DNA of 64,000 bases. Source: Watersipora subatra (Eukaryota; Bryozoa; Gymnolaemata; Cheilostomatida; Watersiporidae). Under the pieces are notes generated by a model. It did no database searches and was not told the DNA's origin. It was given only the letters and a program-made list of their open reading frames with translations. Of the stretch, positions 27,801-37,600 are shown piece by piece (positions within the stretch are counted from its first letter, which is position 1; every line of letters starts with the position of its first letter). The stretch spans positions 50,384,007 to 50,448,006 of the forward strand of contig NC_088715.1 of NCBI RefSeq assembly GCF_963576615.1. Direction: 5' to 3'. The position numbers and the translations under genes are program-made.

Positions 27801-30800
27801 TTGTGTAGCTCCGGGTCTTGGAGAAATGTTATTTTTACATCAGCATTGAGGAAGTATGATTGTAACCTTGGTAAAGACTATCATTTATATAGCTGATAGT
27901 TCTGCCTCCTTACAGGTTGGATGGGTGGCATAGCCTACACCGGACTTTTCAGTGTATTACTCGGTGGTAGGGAGCCATGGACTCTGCATCACAAAGGTAG
28001 GAATTATATGAATATCAATTCCTAAGAGGTGCATCGCTAGTATTGAGAGCATGTGGTAAGATGTCTTCTCATTAAAAACACTCTTTAAAGTTGTTACGTT
28101 ATCTTACTGGTTGCTTTCTTAGGCATGACCTTGGAAGACATTCTTAGGGAGGGTTGGTTTTACAACAAGTATAAGATTTCATGTCATTTGTAATTTCTTA
28201 ATCAGAGGTCAAGTTATTGGAAAGAAATTTTCTCAATTTTTTTTTGTAAAACTGTAGTTAATAGATTACAGGATCGTACAGCGGATCGTAGAGTTTCCTA
28301 GCTTGAATGGAATTACTAACTGGGTAACTCTTGAATTATTCTGCTAGTCAATATGTATTTTTCGTTTATCTTATGAGTTCTTTATGATTCGCAAACTCAT
28401 TTGCAATTTTTGGGCTTAACATTTTCATTAAAGTCTTTCCCTGATTCTATAGTTGCTATCATACAAACCTTTGTTTACTTAAACAACTAATTGGTTTTTA
28501 AATGCCATTGTAGTCAATGTATTTCTTCTGTTTGTATTTGTTTTATCCATGGTGGGTAGAATAAACTTATTTGTAAGCTTAGAGCCAATAAAGAATGACT
28601 TAGACTAAATTGTCAGACTCATTTGGTTGCCTGCACATGCCTTGCGAGATGCTTGACAGTAAGCGCGTGTTTAGGTCCTTGGAAACACCGTGTGGCTGAA
28701 GTAAAGGGGCAGGTGCTTTTGAGTGGCTGGTAGTGTCACTCAGTTAGTGGTTATGTTGAAGGCTGACATAAAGGGGCAAGGGCTTTTGAGTGGCTAGTAG
28801 TGTCACTCCTCGGTTAGTGGTGATGTTGAAGGCTGACATAAAGGGGCAGGTGCTTGTGAGTGGCTGGTAGTGTCCCTCTTCAGTTATTGGTGATGTGAAG
28901 GCTGACATAAATACCAAGTCCTATACTCATTTATATTTACTTTGCAATTTATTAAATTAAATTTGTAATTTTAGTAATGAGCTTTGGAAGGCATTTCAAG
29001 ACACTCAATTGGGTCTCTAGTATTCCTTTACAGCAATCATTTATGATAAAAAATTGTTCTCTCTTGCGTCAATAGACAAATTTGAATAGGCTCTATGAAA
29101 AACTTTTTTTTTATCATTTTGTAATGTAATATCAATTATTAACGTTTCCATACAGTATTCTTTTGATTGCAGACCAAACTCAGGGACCTCTTATTGGTAT
29201 GACTATACTACTATAATATTTTTCTGACATCGTGTAGCATGTGACTTCATAACAATTCAGAGCTATGAAATTTGCAAAAAATACGTCAGGGTTTTGTTTT
29301 AATAAGTGCTTTCGAAATATGAGTACCCTAAACAAATTAATAGTTATGTTTAAAGTTATAAAGACTTGTTGTTCTCTTGTCACTTTTTAACGATGTGAGT
29401 TTGAGCGAAAGCTTAAATTTTGCCTGTCTATAAGAATTCAATAATAGTCATTCAGCTTTCATAATTAAAGTGGTTGTCACACAAGAATTTTGCAAACTTT
29501 ATTTTGTAATAAATGTTTTTCATGTTTTTATTATGTCGCATCAAAATCAATTTTACCTCTTTCGGCTTGTCCTTCCCATGATGCCATGTTTAGTGCTCTG
29601 CTTATAGACTTCTATTGCTTCCAAAGCTTTACCTCACGGTAATCGACTGTATATCCGATATGTAGTACTTCCGATATCAACGTATACGCCAATTCTAAAA
29701 CACATAAAACTTGAAAACAAAAAGGCTCGGCTCATCCGTGCATGACTCTGACTTAGAGAGCAAGGATATTTGTGTCAACAAAAAAAGAGGCTTTGAATGT
29801 GTTGTTTTTAGGAAATTTAAATGAATTTAATACACAAAGTTCAAAGTTTAGAGATATGCTTTCCTTCTTATATAAATACAATGGTTCTTCATTTATTACG
29901 GTTAATAGGGAACATCAACTGCCAAAAAGTGGTTCATGGTCAAACCAGCAAGCGGCAAAAAGGGAAAAACAACAAAATAACATATACCTTTCATGTATAT
30001 ATATATATATATACATATACATGTATATGTTATTTTGTCATTTTTCACTATATATATATATATATATATAAATTTCAGTCTATCGTCGTTCGGTCCAGCT
30101 ATAGCTATTACCATATAGGAATGATATAAGATCTGCTTTGTGCTGCATTTAATCGTGGAACATCCTGTTCACCGGGCAATAACCTAACCAATTAAGTTAC
30201 TGCGAGATGCAATGGATTCATTAGGCGATATGAGTCGTTATCTCGGTTAAAATAGGCATAGCATTTTGCATTACGCAGCGTCACTAAAGCTTGCTCTCAC
30301 ATCTCTTATTGGTTGGTTTAGCAATACGGATTGTAGCGTACTCAAATTAGCCATTGGCAATGTGCCAGGCTAATGGCAAGTGGCAGGCAACTACCTTGCC
30401 TGCCACTGTTTATATGCTGTGTTTTAATACCCGTGCAACGCCAGCGTTGCGCTAGTTTTGCATAAACGGTAGACCGAACCCAATTTATATGTTCGATCTA
30501 GATAGAGTAAAAGCACTTGTAGCCTAAAATTAGTTGATTTACTGCGGGGCTTCACCTGACGATATCTTCTAGACTGACTAACTTATTCATCTTGTCAATG
30601 GTAAGAAAATGCTGCAAGGTTATTTTGCTGCTGAAATGATTTCTATGAATTGTCTTCTCTTATGTAGCTTCTTCTGTGAGCTCTTCACTTATAGATTACT
30701 ACCAGGGGTTGTTTAGAGAAGCTAGTTGTTAATATGCATGGATCATAGGCTAATAGGTTACTTTTTATTAGTTTGAAATATTGTCAGTCACTGTAAATGT

Positions 30801-33800
30801 TGACTCGCGTCTTCTCTATCCGCGTTGTGCATGGTAGAGCTACAGTTATTAAAAACACTGGTAATGCACAGATACCACTACAGGCGAGGAATCACTGCAC
30901 TCTCTAGATATAGAGTAGTGTTGGGCCGGTACTGGGTTAACCGCTCTTACCGATACCGAGGGATTCTCGGTATCCGAGGAAACCAATCATTTTCGGTGAC
31001 AGCTAGGTATCCGCGGCCGGTTTGATATGATCGGTATTTATCCGTAAAAGCTTACCGGTAAATGATTATACGGATATCTGGAGAGATTTTTAAAACGCTT
31101 CGTGACGAACATGCTAATCTCAGCACGCATTGGCGAACAAATTCAACGAAAATTTCCACGCTTACTGTATCTATTATTACATTACGTTACATTGATAATG
31201 CCACCAGCCTCGAAGGTTTGGGAGCTCTCCACAGATGGGAGGATGTATAAAGACTTTAACGGGACTGGACTCTAATTGGACTGCGTATAATTATGTGATT
31301 ACATTACCTGATTACAATATGTGATAGTAAGATTTCTGTAAACTGTTTCAGTATATTTAACAAAGAGAGCCCCTTGCCATTATCTATCTGTTCTTTATTA
31401 TACATATCATTTGTATCAATAACTATATTTTTAATAGAATAAACAATAAAAACATCTATCATGAAAATTATATTTCCATCTTTCTTTTCTTTGTTGGCTT
31501 TCTGAAACAAGGAGTCTCTTTGCCGTGACAATATACTGCTGACTAAAGAATGTTTTTTGCACAGGGTACTTTTTGCACAACGATAAAAGTTGTTTGAGAC
31601 AGTTATGATTTAAAGTTTAAACCATTAAACTTTAAACCATTTAAAGACACACTGATAACCACATACCGAACAATAGTACCGACAATACCGAACTTTCTTA
31701 GTTGGCAAAGGATAACGAAGATGGTAAATACCGAGGATACCGATACCGGGAAAACCGATAAAAATGTGCAAGGATATCTGATCCGGCACTAAATTAGATA
31801 CTGGCCCAACACTAATATAGAGTGATGCATGGATGGCTTAATTTCTCAATGAGGGTCACACAATTACAAAGAGTTGTTCAAATATTTAGCAAAAACGAAT
31901 ATTAGGGATTCAGATCAGAGGAGTTTCTTACTAAAATTGTGGCAATTGGTGATAGTTGTGGTCATGCTCCCTTATTTGGTGCTTTATTGGACCAAGAAAT
32001 GATAAAATTGCACTCATTACAGTATTAACAATAGAGCAAATCAGACTTTATATATAGTTTTGGGACTCTATCTGTAAAACTTGAAAGGTATTCGAGCCCA
32101 AAGCTGAAACACTATGCATGGCTGATTGTGTCCCAACAGGGACATGGACAGGGACATGAACAGGGAGTGAGAGCCACATGATTATGCCTGACGAAGGATT
32201 TGCTTTCCTAGTTATTGATAGGTCATCATACAAAAGGTTTCATAATTTTTTAATATAAAGCACCCAGCTTGGTAATATTCATCACCAAAAGTGCAAATCA
32301 TTTTGGTTTGCTTTGTTCTGATTGCGTCTCTATAGTAACAATAATCCATATTTTACAACGATTGAATAGTTGAAATGGTTCGATAGGCATAATCAGTTGC
32401 CTGTGACAGAGCTGTCACTCCGGTCACACATTAAGCTTTATTGACAGTTGTGATCTCCTGCAATGGAATCATGGTGATTATCACTCCTTACCACTCAGCC
32501 ACATTCTTAATAAAGAAAACCTTCAAATTTTGTTTCATTTGCTACCCGATTTGGAAAAATAGCCTAAATTTTGTGTCTGACTGTTCAGGGCCGGACTCTC
32601 AAAGCCTCAAACCTGCCAAGGATTGCAAGCCAATTGAGTATGAGAAGCCAGATGGAAAAATAAGTTTTGACTTGCTCACGAGTGTCGCTCTCACAGGAAC
32701 CAATCATGATGGAGATCAACCGGTACATCTCACCTTGAGGGATGATGATGTGCCTGTCAACAATAATCTAGCTATTTACGATGGTCCTGAAGCTAGATTT
32801 TGCCCAGCAGGTTGGTTCATCGATTTTTTCAATAGGTTTACTGGTCCTCAAAGTTGGTGGGTTTGACTATGTAATTGGTGTAAGTAACTTGGACTATTGT
32901 GGTCCTCAGTGTTAGTCTCAGTGTATTGTTGTACAGTCAATCGTAGTTACTGAGGTGTATGAAGGTGCATCCATGAACTGTGTCGAATAGACTTTGGTGA
33001 GCCAAGGAGTCTGTTATATGAGCCTATATCAACATCAAGGGCCTACGTGTGGTTTCCCTCTAAAAATGCTGATCAAACTAAGTATTTGAGAGTTTACAAA
33101 TATGGTAGAACACCGGGATATGGTATTAATCTGTTCCGTGGTTGGGATTGTAAAGTGAAATCGCCGAATGGCGAAGCCTTTTACCGCATATGCTTCTATT
33201 TTGGAGAAATGCCTCAGTAGAGGAACTTGTCGCTGGCGACTGCTCAAAATATTTATGAAATGCCTCCTGTATATGTTATTAACACCGTCCGTAAGATAGC
33301 TTGTGAGAATTTGTTTTTGGTGTTTGTACAATAGATCTAGCATGGTTTCTATACTAATCCTTATTTCTGCCGATGACGCTTAAATTCTGTTTCCCTTTCT
33401 CCAATTTCATCATTATATACAAATCGCTTTTCATAGTACACATCTTTTCCTTCTCAATTAACCATCACCAACTTTGAAATCCATGATTAACAAATTCAAG
33501 TTTAGTATAAGCACTGAAAACTACAACACAAATACGATATTGCATTCATTTTCAAGGAGAAACAATGCCTTCAAATGTGGAAGAAAGCCCTAGAGTTTGT
33601 CAGGAAATAGTTGCAACAGGCTGCTGGCATGAATACGCAAATCTCTCATCCAGTAATGTCTGTGTACCTTTGTGCTGTCTGTTACAGGGGTGTATGAATA
33701 TGTAGAGAATGAGGACGGTGATGGGAAACATCTGGTCATCAATTCACAAAACTGTATCCACTGCAAGACTTGTGACATTAAAGACCCCAGTCAGAATATA

Positions 33801-33851
33801 AACTGGGTGTGTCCGCAGGGTGGTGAAGGGCCAGCCTATAGCGGCATGTAG
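12836..33851 (+). CDS. ETFDH: Electron transfer flavoprotein-ubiquinone oxidoreductase (5' end unresolved)
   Basis: It transfers electrons from ETF, through FAD and a 4Fe-4S cluster, to ubiquinone at the inner mitochondrial membrane. Exons: 12836-12940, 14699-14851, 15964-16122, 18473-18669, 19911-20046, 20955-21112, 21976-22087, 22904-23104, 25380-25481, 27916-27996, 32589-32810 and 33688-33851. Every border is GT/AG and every phase matches, giving about 595 residues plus a missing start (human protein about 617). Exon 1 carries the presequence end and [13 protein letters not shown]; exon 2 the FAD Rossmann motif VGGGPAG; exon 3 [17 protein letters not shown]; exon 8 [15 protein letters not shown]; exon 11 the first cluster Cys (FCPAG); exon 12 the other three (CIHCKTC) and DPSQNINW. 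The end GEGPAYSGM is family-typical. Introns hold most of the transposons in this half of the window. No frame break was seen. Confidence 0.97.
13182..14140 (+). repeat. 49-bp satellite array, about 20 copies
   Basis: Units starting CTAGACT recur at exactly 49 bp from 13233 to 14115 (18 intervals), preceded by one unit with a 2-bp insertion at 13182. Each has CAGGGTACTAGTATATATAA, then the palindromic block AGAGATCTCT. Units differ by scattered substitutions, and the last two are most diverged. It lies inside ETFDH intron 1 (12941-14698). Confidence 0.97.
17509..17605 (+). mobile_element. DNA-transposon terminal-like fragment
   Basis: The sequence starts ATACTGTAAATCCTTGTC and carries TATAAGCC, then its inverted partner GGCTTATAT about 60 bases on. 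This resembles a family of short non-autonomous DNA elements. No second end or target duplication was found, so the limits are approximate. Confidence 0.35.
18721..19466 (-). mobile_element. Mariner/Tigger-like non-autonomous element, copy 1
   Basis: Both ends carry degenerate forms of a CAGTSATACCTYRACATACGA-type inverted terminus and are flanked by TA. The right end reads GGTATGACCG/TA and the left has CTCAACATACGA close to its border. Internal GAGATACGA motifs match the 37.0-37.7 kb copy in opposite orientation. It is about 746 bp with no transposase frame and starts 51 bases after an ETFDH exon. Confidence 0.65.
21129..21905 (+). repeat. Dispersed repeat family D, copy 1
   Basis: The first 420 bases or so (CAGTAGACGCTCCTATAACG through CAGATAGACGATGAACAG) align throughout with 49604-50020, with many substitutions and small indels. 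A TATAACGTA...GATGTAAAAG motif occurs near both the start and the end. The CAGTAGAC start after TA suggests a DNA transposon, but clear inverted ends were not found. Confidence 0.6.
22102..22180 (+). repeat. 14-bp minisatellite beside an ETFDH splice donor
   Basis: TAGTCGCTGATATG recurs in tandem about five times, with A for G at one site in alternate units, then decays. The array begins 14 bases after the donor of the exon ending at 22087. Confidence 0.85.
23672..24368. mobile_element. Probable short DNA transposon remnant
   Basis: The right end, read on the minus strand, starts ATACTGTAAAATATGGCATA followed by TAAG. The left end reads CCATAAATTTTGGCG then TATAAG. The two are related inverted termini and enclose about 700 bp with no convincing transposase frame. 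Limits are uncertain to about 10 bases. It lies in ETFDH intron 8. Confidence 0.4.
24775..25260 (+). repeat. Dispersed repeat family C, copy 1
   Basis: It aligns over about 450 bases with 47212-47625. Shared landmarks are CACCCTA(T/C)TGTTTCA, GTAGTCAA(A/C)T(A/G)GTTGCACT, a (C/T)ACTGGGA(G/A)A block and GCAAA(T/C)(G/A)(T/C)CTTC. No coding frame is kept. The family is unidentified. Confidence 0.65.
25790..26135 (+). mobile_element. SINE-like family A, copy 1 (tRNA-related, (TA)n tail)
   Basis: In order: a CTAGCTGCGCTACCCGGCAT head, a spacer with GCCTGGCACATTGTCAAT, and a tRNA-like part with an exact A-box match (TGGCTGAATTGG at about 25976) and a degenerate B box (GTTTCGAGATC). Then ACGACGG...CAAAT and a (TA)n tail follow. 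A related copy lies in reverse orientation at 30.0-30.5 kb, which fixes these parts as one unit. It is in ETFDH intron 9. Confidence 0.7.
28706..28911 (+). repeat. About 69-bp minisatellite, 3 copies
   Basis: Three tandem units of 67, 70 and 69 bp each begin GGGGCA(A/G)G and end GAAGGCTGACATAAA. They carry GAGTGGCT(G/A)GTAGTGTC in the middle. The array lies in ETFDH intron 10. Confidence 0.9.
30042..30465 (-). mobile_element. SINE-like family A, copy 2
   Basis: Read on the minus strand, it has the ACTAGCGCAACGCTGGCGTT head, GCCTGGCACATTG, a tRNA-like segment with TTAATTGGTTAGG and a B-box-like GATGTTCCACGATTAAA. It ends ACGACGATAGACTGAAATTT followed by (TA)n. The order matches copy 1 at 25.8 kb. 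A hairpin-forming (TA)n region adjoins its tail (about 29970-30040). Confidence 0.65.
30916..31814. mobile_element. hAT-like non-autonomous transposon with intact TSD
   Basis: Terminal inverted repeats are TAGTGTTGGGCC at 30916-30927 and its complement GGCCCAACACTA at 31803-31814, and similarity extends a few bases further in. They are flanked by perfect 8-bp duplications ATATAGAG (30908-30915 and 31815-31822). Subterminal sequence is rich in short CCGATACCG/CGGTATC motifs near both ends. There is no long transposase frame, so it probably moved using an enzyme supplied in trans. The 8-bp duplication and terminal sequence fit the hAT superfamily. It lies in ETFDH intron 10. Confidence 0.92.
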
Positions 33852-34491
33852 AGAGCACCTGTGACACATGTCATCGCAAGATTAGCAGTAATCATTATTC
33901 CTGCTTGAGTGATTTTGTAAGTGGAATGTAAGCCAGCTATGCAAGTGATTCGTGGTCAACTCAATCAAGGTCAATTTCTTTTAAAGGATTATCGCCCGAT
34001 ACTGAAAATTTTTAAAGATTAGGAAGTTAGAGATTTAATTCGTTGGCTCACATTTTACGTAACAGCACTGTCTTTTGGTGCTAATTGGAAGTAGTGTCTA
34101 GTCTTCCAGTTTGTGCGCATTCCTATGGCTAGGATCTTCAGCTGTTTTTGGTGTCACTTTTATTTGCCAGTTTTGTGTTTTATGGGCTTGTGAATAGCTC
34201 AAGTATTACTTTTTATTGGCTTCACCCCGCCAGAAGTTGCTAAATTCAACTTTCTGCTGCTGTCTGCGGTACACCGTGAGGTACTATCCGTTTGTGGCAG
34301 CTTTTACCATTTTGAATTTATCGTAATATTCTTCTCTAGATATTCTTTGTTACCTAGCTGCAGTATTCTTTTCTAAACCTGTGAAGTACATTGAAACAGC
34401 TCTGTTTGATATTATAGTCACTGTTGGAATTTTTATCAAAATTATTATTTGCGTTGATTTTTTTGTCATTGCCTCACACCAAGATACTGCA

Positions 34492-34535
34492 AATAAATTA
34501 TCAGTATAATTTTGCACATTTTGTGCCGAAATAAA
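34492..34535 (+). promoter_or_regulatory. ETFDH poly(A) signals
   Basis: Two AATAAA hexamers, at 34492-34497 and 34530-34535, lie about 640-680 bases past the ETFDH stop codon. The second is only 47 bases from the poly(A) signal of the oppositely transcribed gene. Confidence 0.7.
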
Positions 34536-34581
34536 TTATTCTACACAGCAAAGTTTATCTGCAATGTTGATTTCTTAGAAT

Positions 34582-34587
34582 TTTATT
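34582..34587 (-). promoter_or_regulatory. Poly(A) signal of the minus-strand 14-exon gene
   Basis: AATAAA on the minus strand (TTTATT on plus), 53 bases past the TGA stop at 34640-34642, gives a very short 3' UTR. Confidence 0.7.
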
Positions 34588-34639
34588 TACAAAATATGTA
34601 CAGTACATGCAGTGTGTTGGATCTCTACAGATAAACAAG

Positions 34640-37600
34640 TCAGCGTTTTTTGGGGGACACAACTCCTGCCTCTTTGAACATGTTTATTATCTCTTTGGTC
34701 GCTTGCGTTTTCTCCGCTCGTATCTCAGCTAGTTTTGCCTCAGGAATTATGACTTCATCGTACAGACTCGGATGGTGTGACAAACCCCTCTCTTTCATCC
34801 ATGTCTCCAGTATATCAGGGTCAATAAATAGAACATTACCCAGTACAAACTACAATGTATGTCAATTAAAGGTTTCAGGTAGAGAAAATAATTGCAAATT
34901 AATGTTTTTATGGTTTTTATGGTCATTACAAGACAAGGTTGTTGTAAGGTCTTTATTATAAGGCACACTCGGGGCTGGCGGGCTGCTCCAACTGGCAGCT
35001 TCCTGGTTAAGATGCACATTAGGAAAATCTCACAAGAGCAACTAATCATTTTTAAAAGAGCAGTCTGAATGGCCAAACTAAAATAATTGCTAGGTATTGC
35101 TGTGGCAATACTATAGTGCAAGTATATCTAACAGCACCGAGGTCGTCTCCAGTACTGTGAAAGATCATCAGGTGAGCTGATAAAGCGCAGATAATAGCTA
35201 TGCGCGCAATTATTCAGCAATGTCTAATGCAGTTGTCTGATGCAGATGTTACCGTGTCAGGCTTTTAAGTCGAAGGCTGTGAGTTCAAATCTCAGATGAT
35301 GCAATCTTTTATCACAACTTCAAACTGTGGCTTTGGACAGATCAATAAATGAACATGGCTCTTTTTAAAGTAAAGATTGCTTGAAGGAACTTTGGTTTTT
35401 TTATGGTGATTATGGACAAAAATGGCAGTTGTTTAGTTAAAATCTGCCTTATAATTTAAAAACCGGTGGCAGGAGCCACTAGCGCTTTTCCATGTGGAAT
35501 GGCTTACTGGTAGAGCACCCTTTCAGTTATAACCCAGTTTTAGCTCGCTCTATAACTGCTGCAGAAAATCTTTTTTCCACATGACGTGCTCAACGGGTTC
35601 CTCTAAACTAGCTTACTCCGGAGCTTGTATGAAGTATTTGGCACGGAAACATGTATGCTGTTAGTTATAAAACTTCATCTTCGTGTTAATTACATCGTAT
35701 GACCTCTAGTTTCAAATGTCTCTCATTATATTTGTGTGAGATAGACTTTTCAAATACTACCGTATGATTTTATTATTTTATATTAAAATAATAAAATCAT
35801 GAGGTAAAATTTTGATTTTATTGCGCACATATAAAAATTATATATTTATATGTTATTGTTATTTATTATATTTGTATATATGGTACAGACATATATATAA
35901 TATACTGTATAATACATATAGTCATTTTTGTTACGTGGGCAATGCCAGCATTCAGTAGTCATTCCTATAATAAGAGCGGTGTACATTTGTCCGTTCAAAG
36001 CCACGTTAAGAGCATTGGAAAAGAAGATTACCTTGCTCGAGAGTCAAACCTGTGGCATCACATCCATAGGCAAGCACGCTACCACCATACCAAGTTTCTC
36101 ACAGTCTCACACCAATCAACCCCGTTTACATATTTCAGAATATTTGTGCTGTTAGTTATTACACCTGAAGATCTTTCATGTCGCATGTGACTGCCAGGGT
36201 AGTAGTGAAACCTTATTTAGGTGCCCAGTGAGAATGACTGGAGTTGTCTATACAATTAAAGTGCACTACAAAGTGTTTAAGAAGTAAATCAATGGATTTA
36301 GTGTTACACGTAAGGAGGAGACGCCACAAGAGCCGTCTTAGAAGGTTAGAGAGGTCATTGTAATGTCATTCCTATTATAGCCATTGACTCACCTTGAATG
36401 CTACTTGCGAATGTAGAGTTAGTAACTCATATGCTGGCAAGGAAAAAGCCAGCAGCTTCATTTTATCCCTGCAAGATGCTGCGTGTTTGAGTGGGGTGCT
36501 CGTAGTAAACCTTTGAAGCTTATCTAGGAGGTCGTCTACACCTTTCATTTCTGATTTGGAAGTGTAGAGACGGTGGATGTTGCTCTCACATAAAAGCATA
36601 GCCTCCCTGCAATGATTAGTAAGAATGTATTTGTCTATTTGAACTAACATGAAACTGCTCCTATTAGTTTCATAAACACATTAAAAGTTTTTTCAAGCTG
36701 ATTGACATTTTGGCATATGTATGATTTTTTTGCAGATATAGCTGTGGCAATAGCGAGCTTGCATGTGATGCACGGGGTATATTTTCAGGTTGCTGCCTCA
36801 TGATCATTTGTTCAACACTTGTAACCAGATATGTTTTAAAATATAACCCAAATATTCTCAAAGGTTATTAGATTTAAAACTGTGAACAAGTTGTTCTACA
36901 ATGTTCTAAAAAGCTACTAGCTCTACTAACTTAACAATAAGTTAAAAAATCAATTAAAAAGGGGATCAGCAAATGTTCAAATCTGATTGAATACAGTCAC
37001 ACCTTGACATGCGAGCCTGATGCGTTCGAAGACTGAGCTCACATGTCAATTCTCTCGTATTTCAAAGCAGTATTTTCTATATAAAATAACTAAATACAAA
37101 TCAAATCCTTCCCATTCCCTAGAATAATCGGAGAGACAAATGTTTTTTAATATTCTAAACCAATGATCACAAAGTAACAAATACATATCTAGTGGTTCTG
37201 ATCTGCAACAAGATGTAATATTGTTATCATGTTATGTCCCGTTCTGTATGAAGTTCTTACCTTTGAGACACGTAGTGGCGGTATGAAAGAGACTCAACGG
37301 CTACGCGTTTGCTACACTACACTTTTTAGCACTACATAAAGTACCATAAACTTGAAATTTAATTTAAATGAATTTAGCTTACTAAACACACACTTAAAAA
37401 TAAGTTTTAAACCTATGCCAAACTTAGTTCTAATTTTGTCTTCATTTTTATAATCTTCCGGCTTGGCACTTTTTGTCTCGCTTTGAAATGTCACTTTTAG
37501 TCAGCCTTTTTAAAACTTTTTCAAACTGATCCAACAAAAAAGACCAAGCGATGTTGTTCTCAAAAGCAGCGTCTCACATACTTGGCCATCTTGCTAGGCC

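Noticed and set aside
31062..31250. Short open frame inside the hAT-like element as a transposase
   Set aside because: It has 62 codons with no catalytic or BED-finger motif; the element is non-autonomous.
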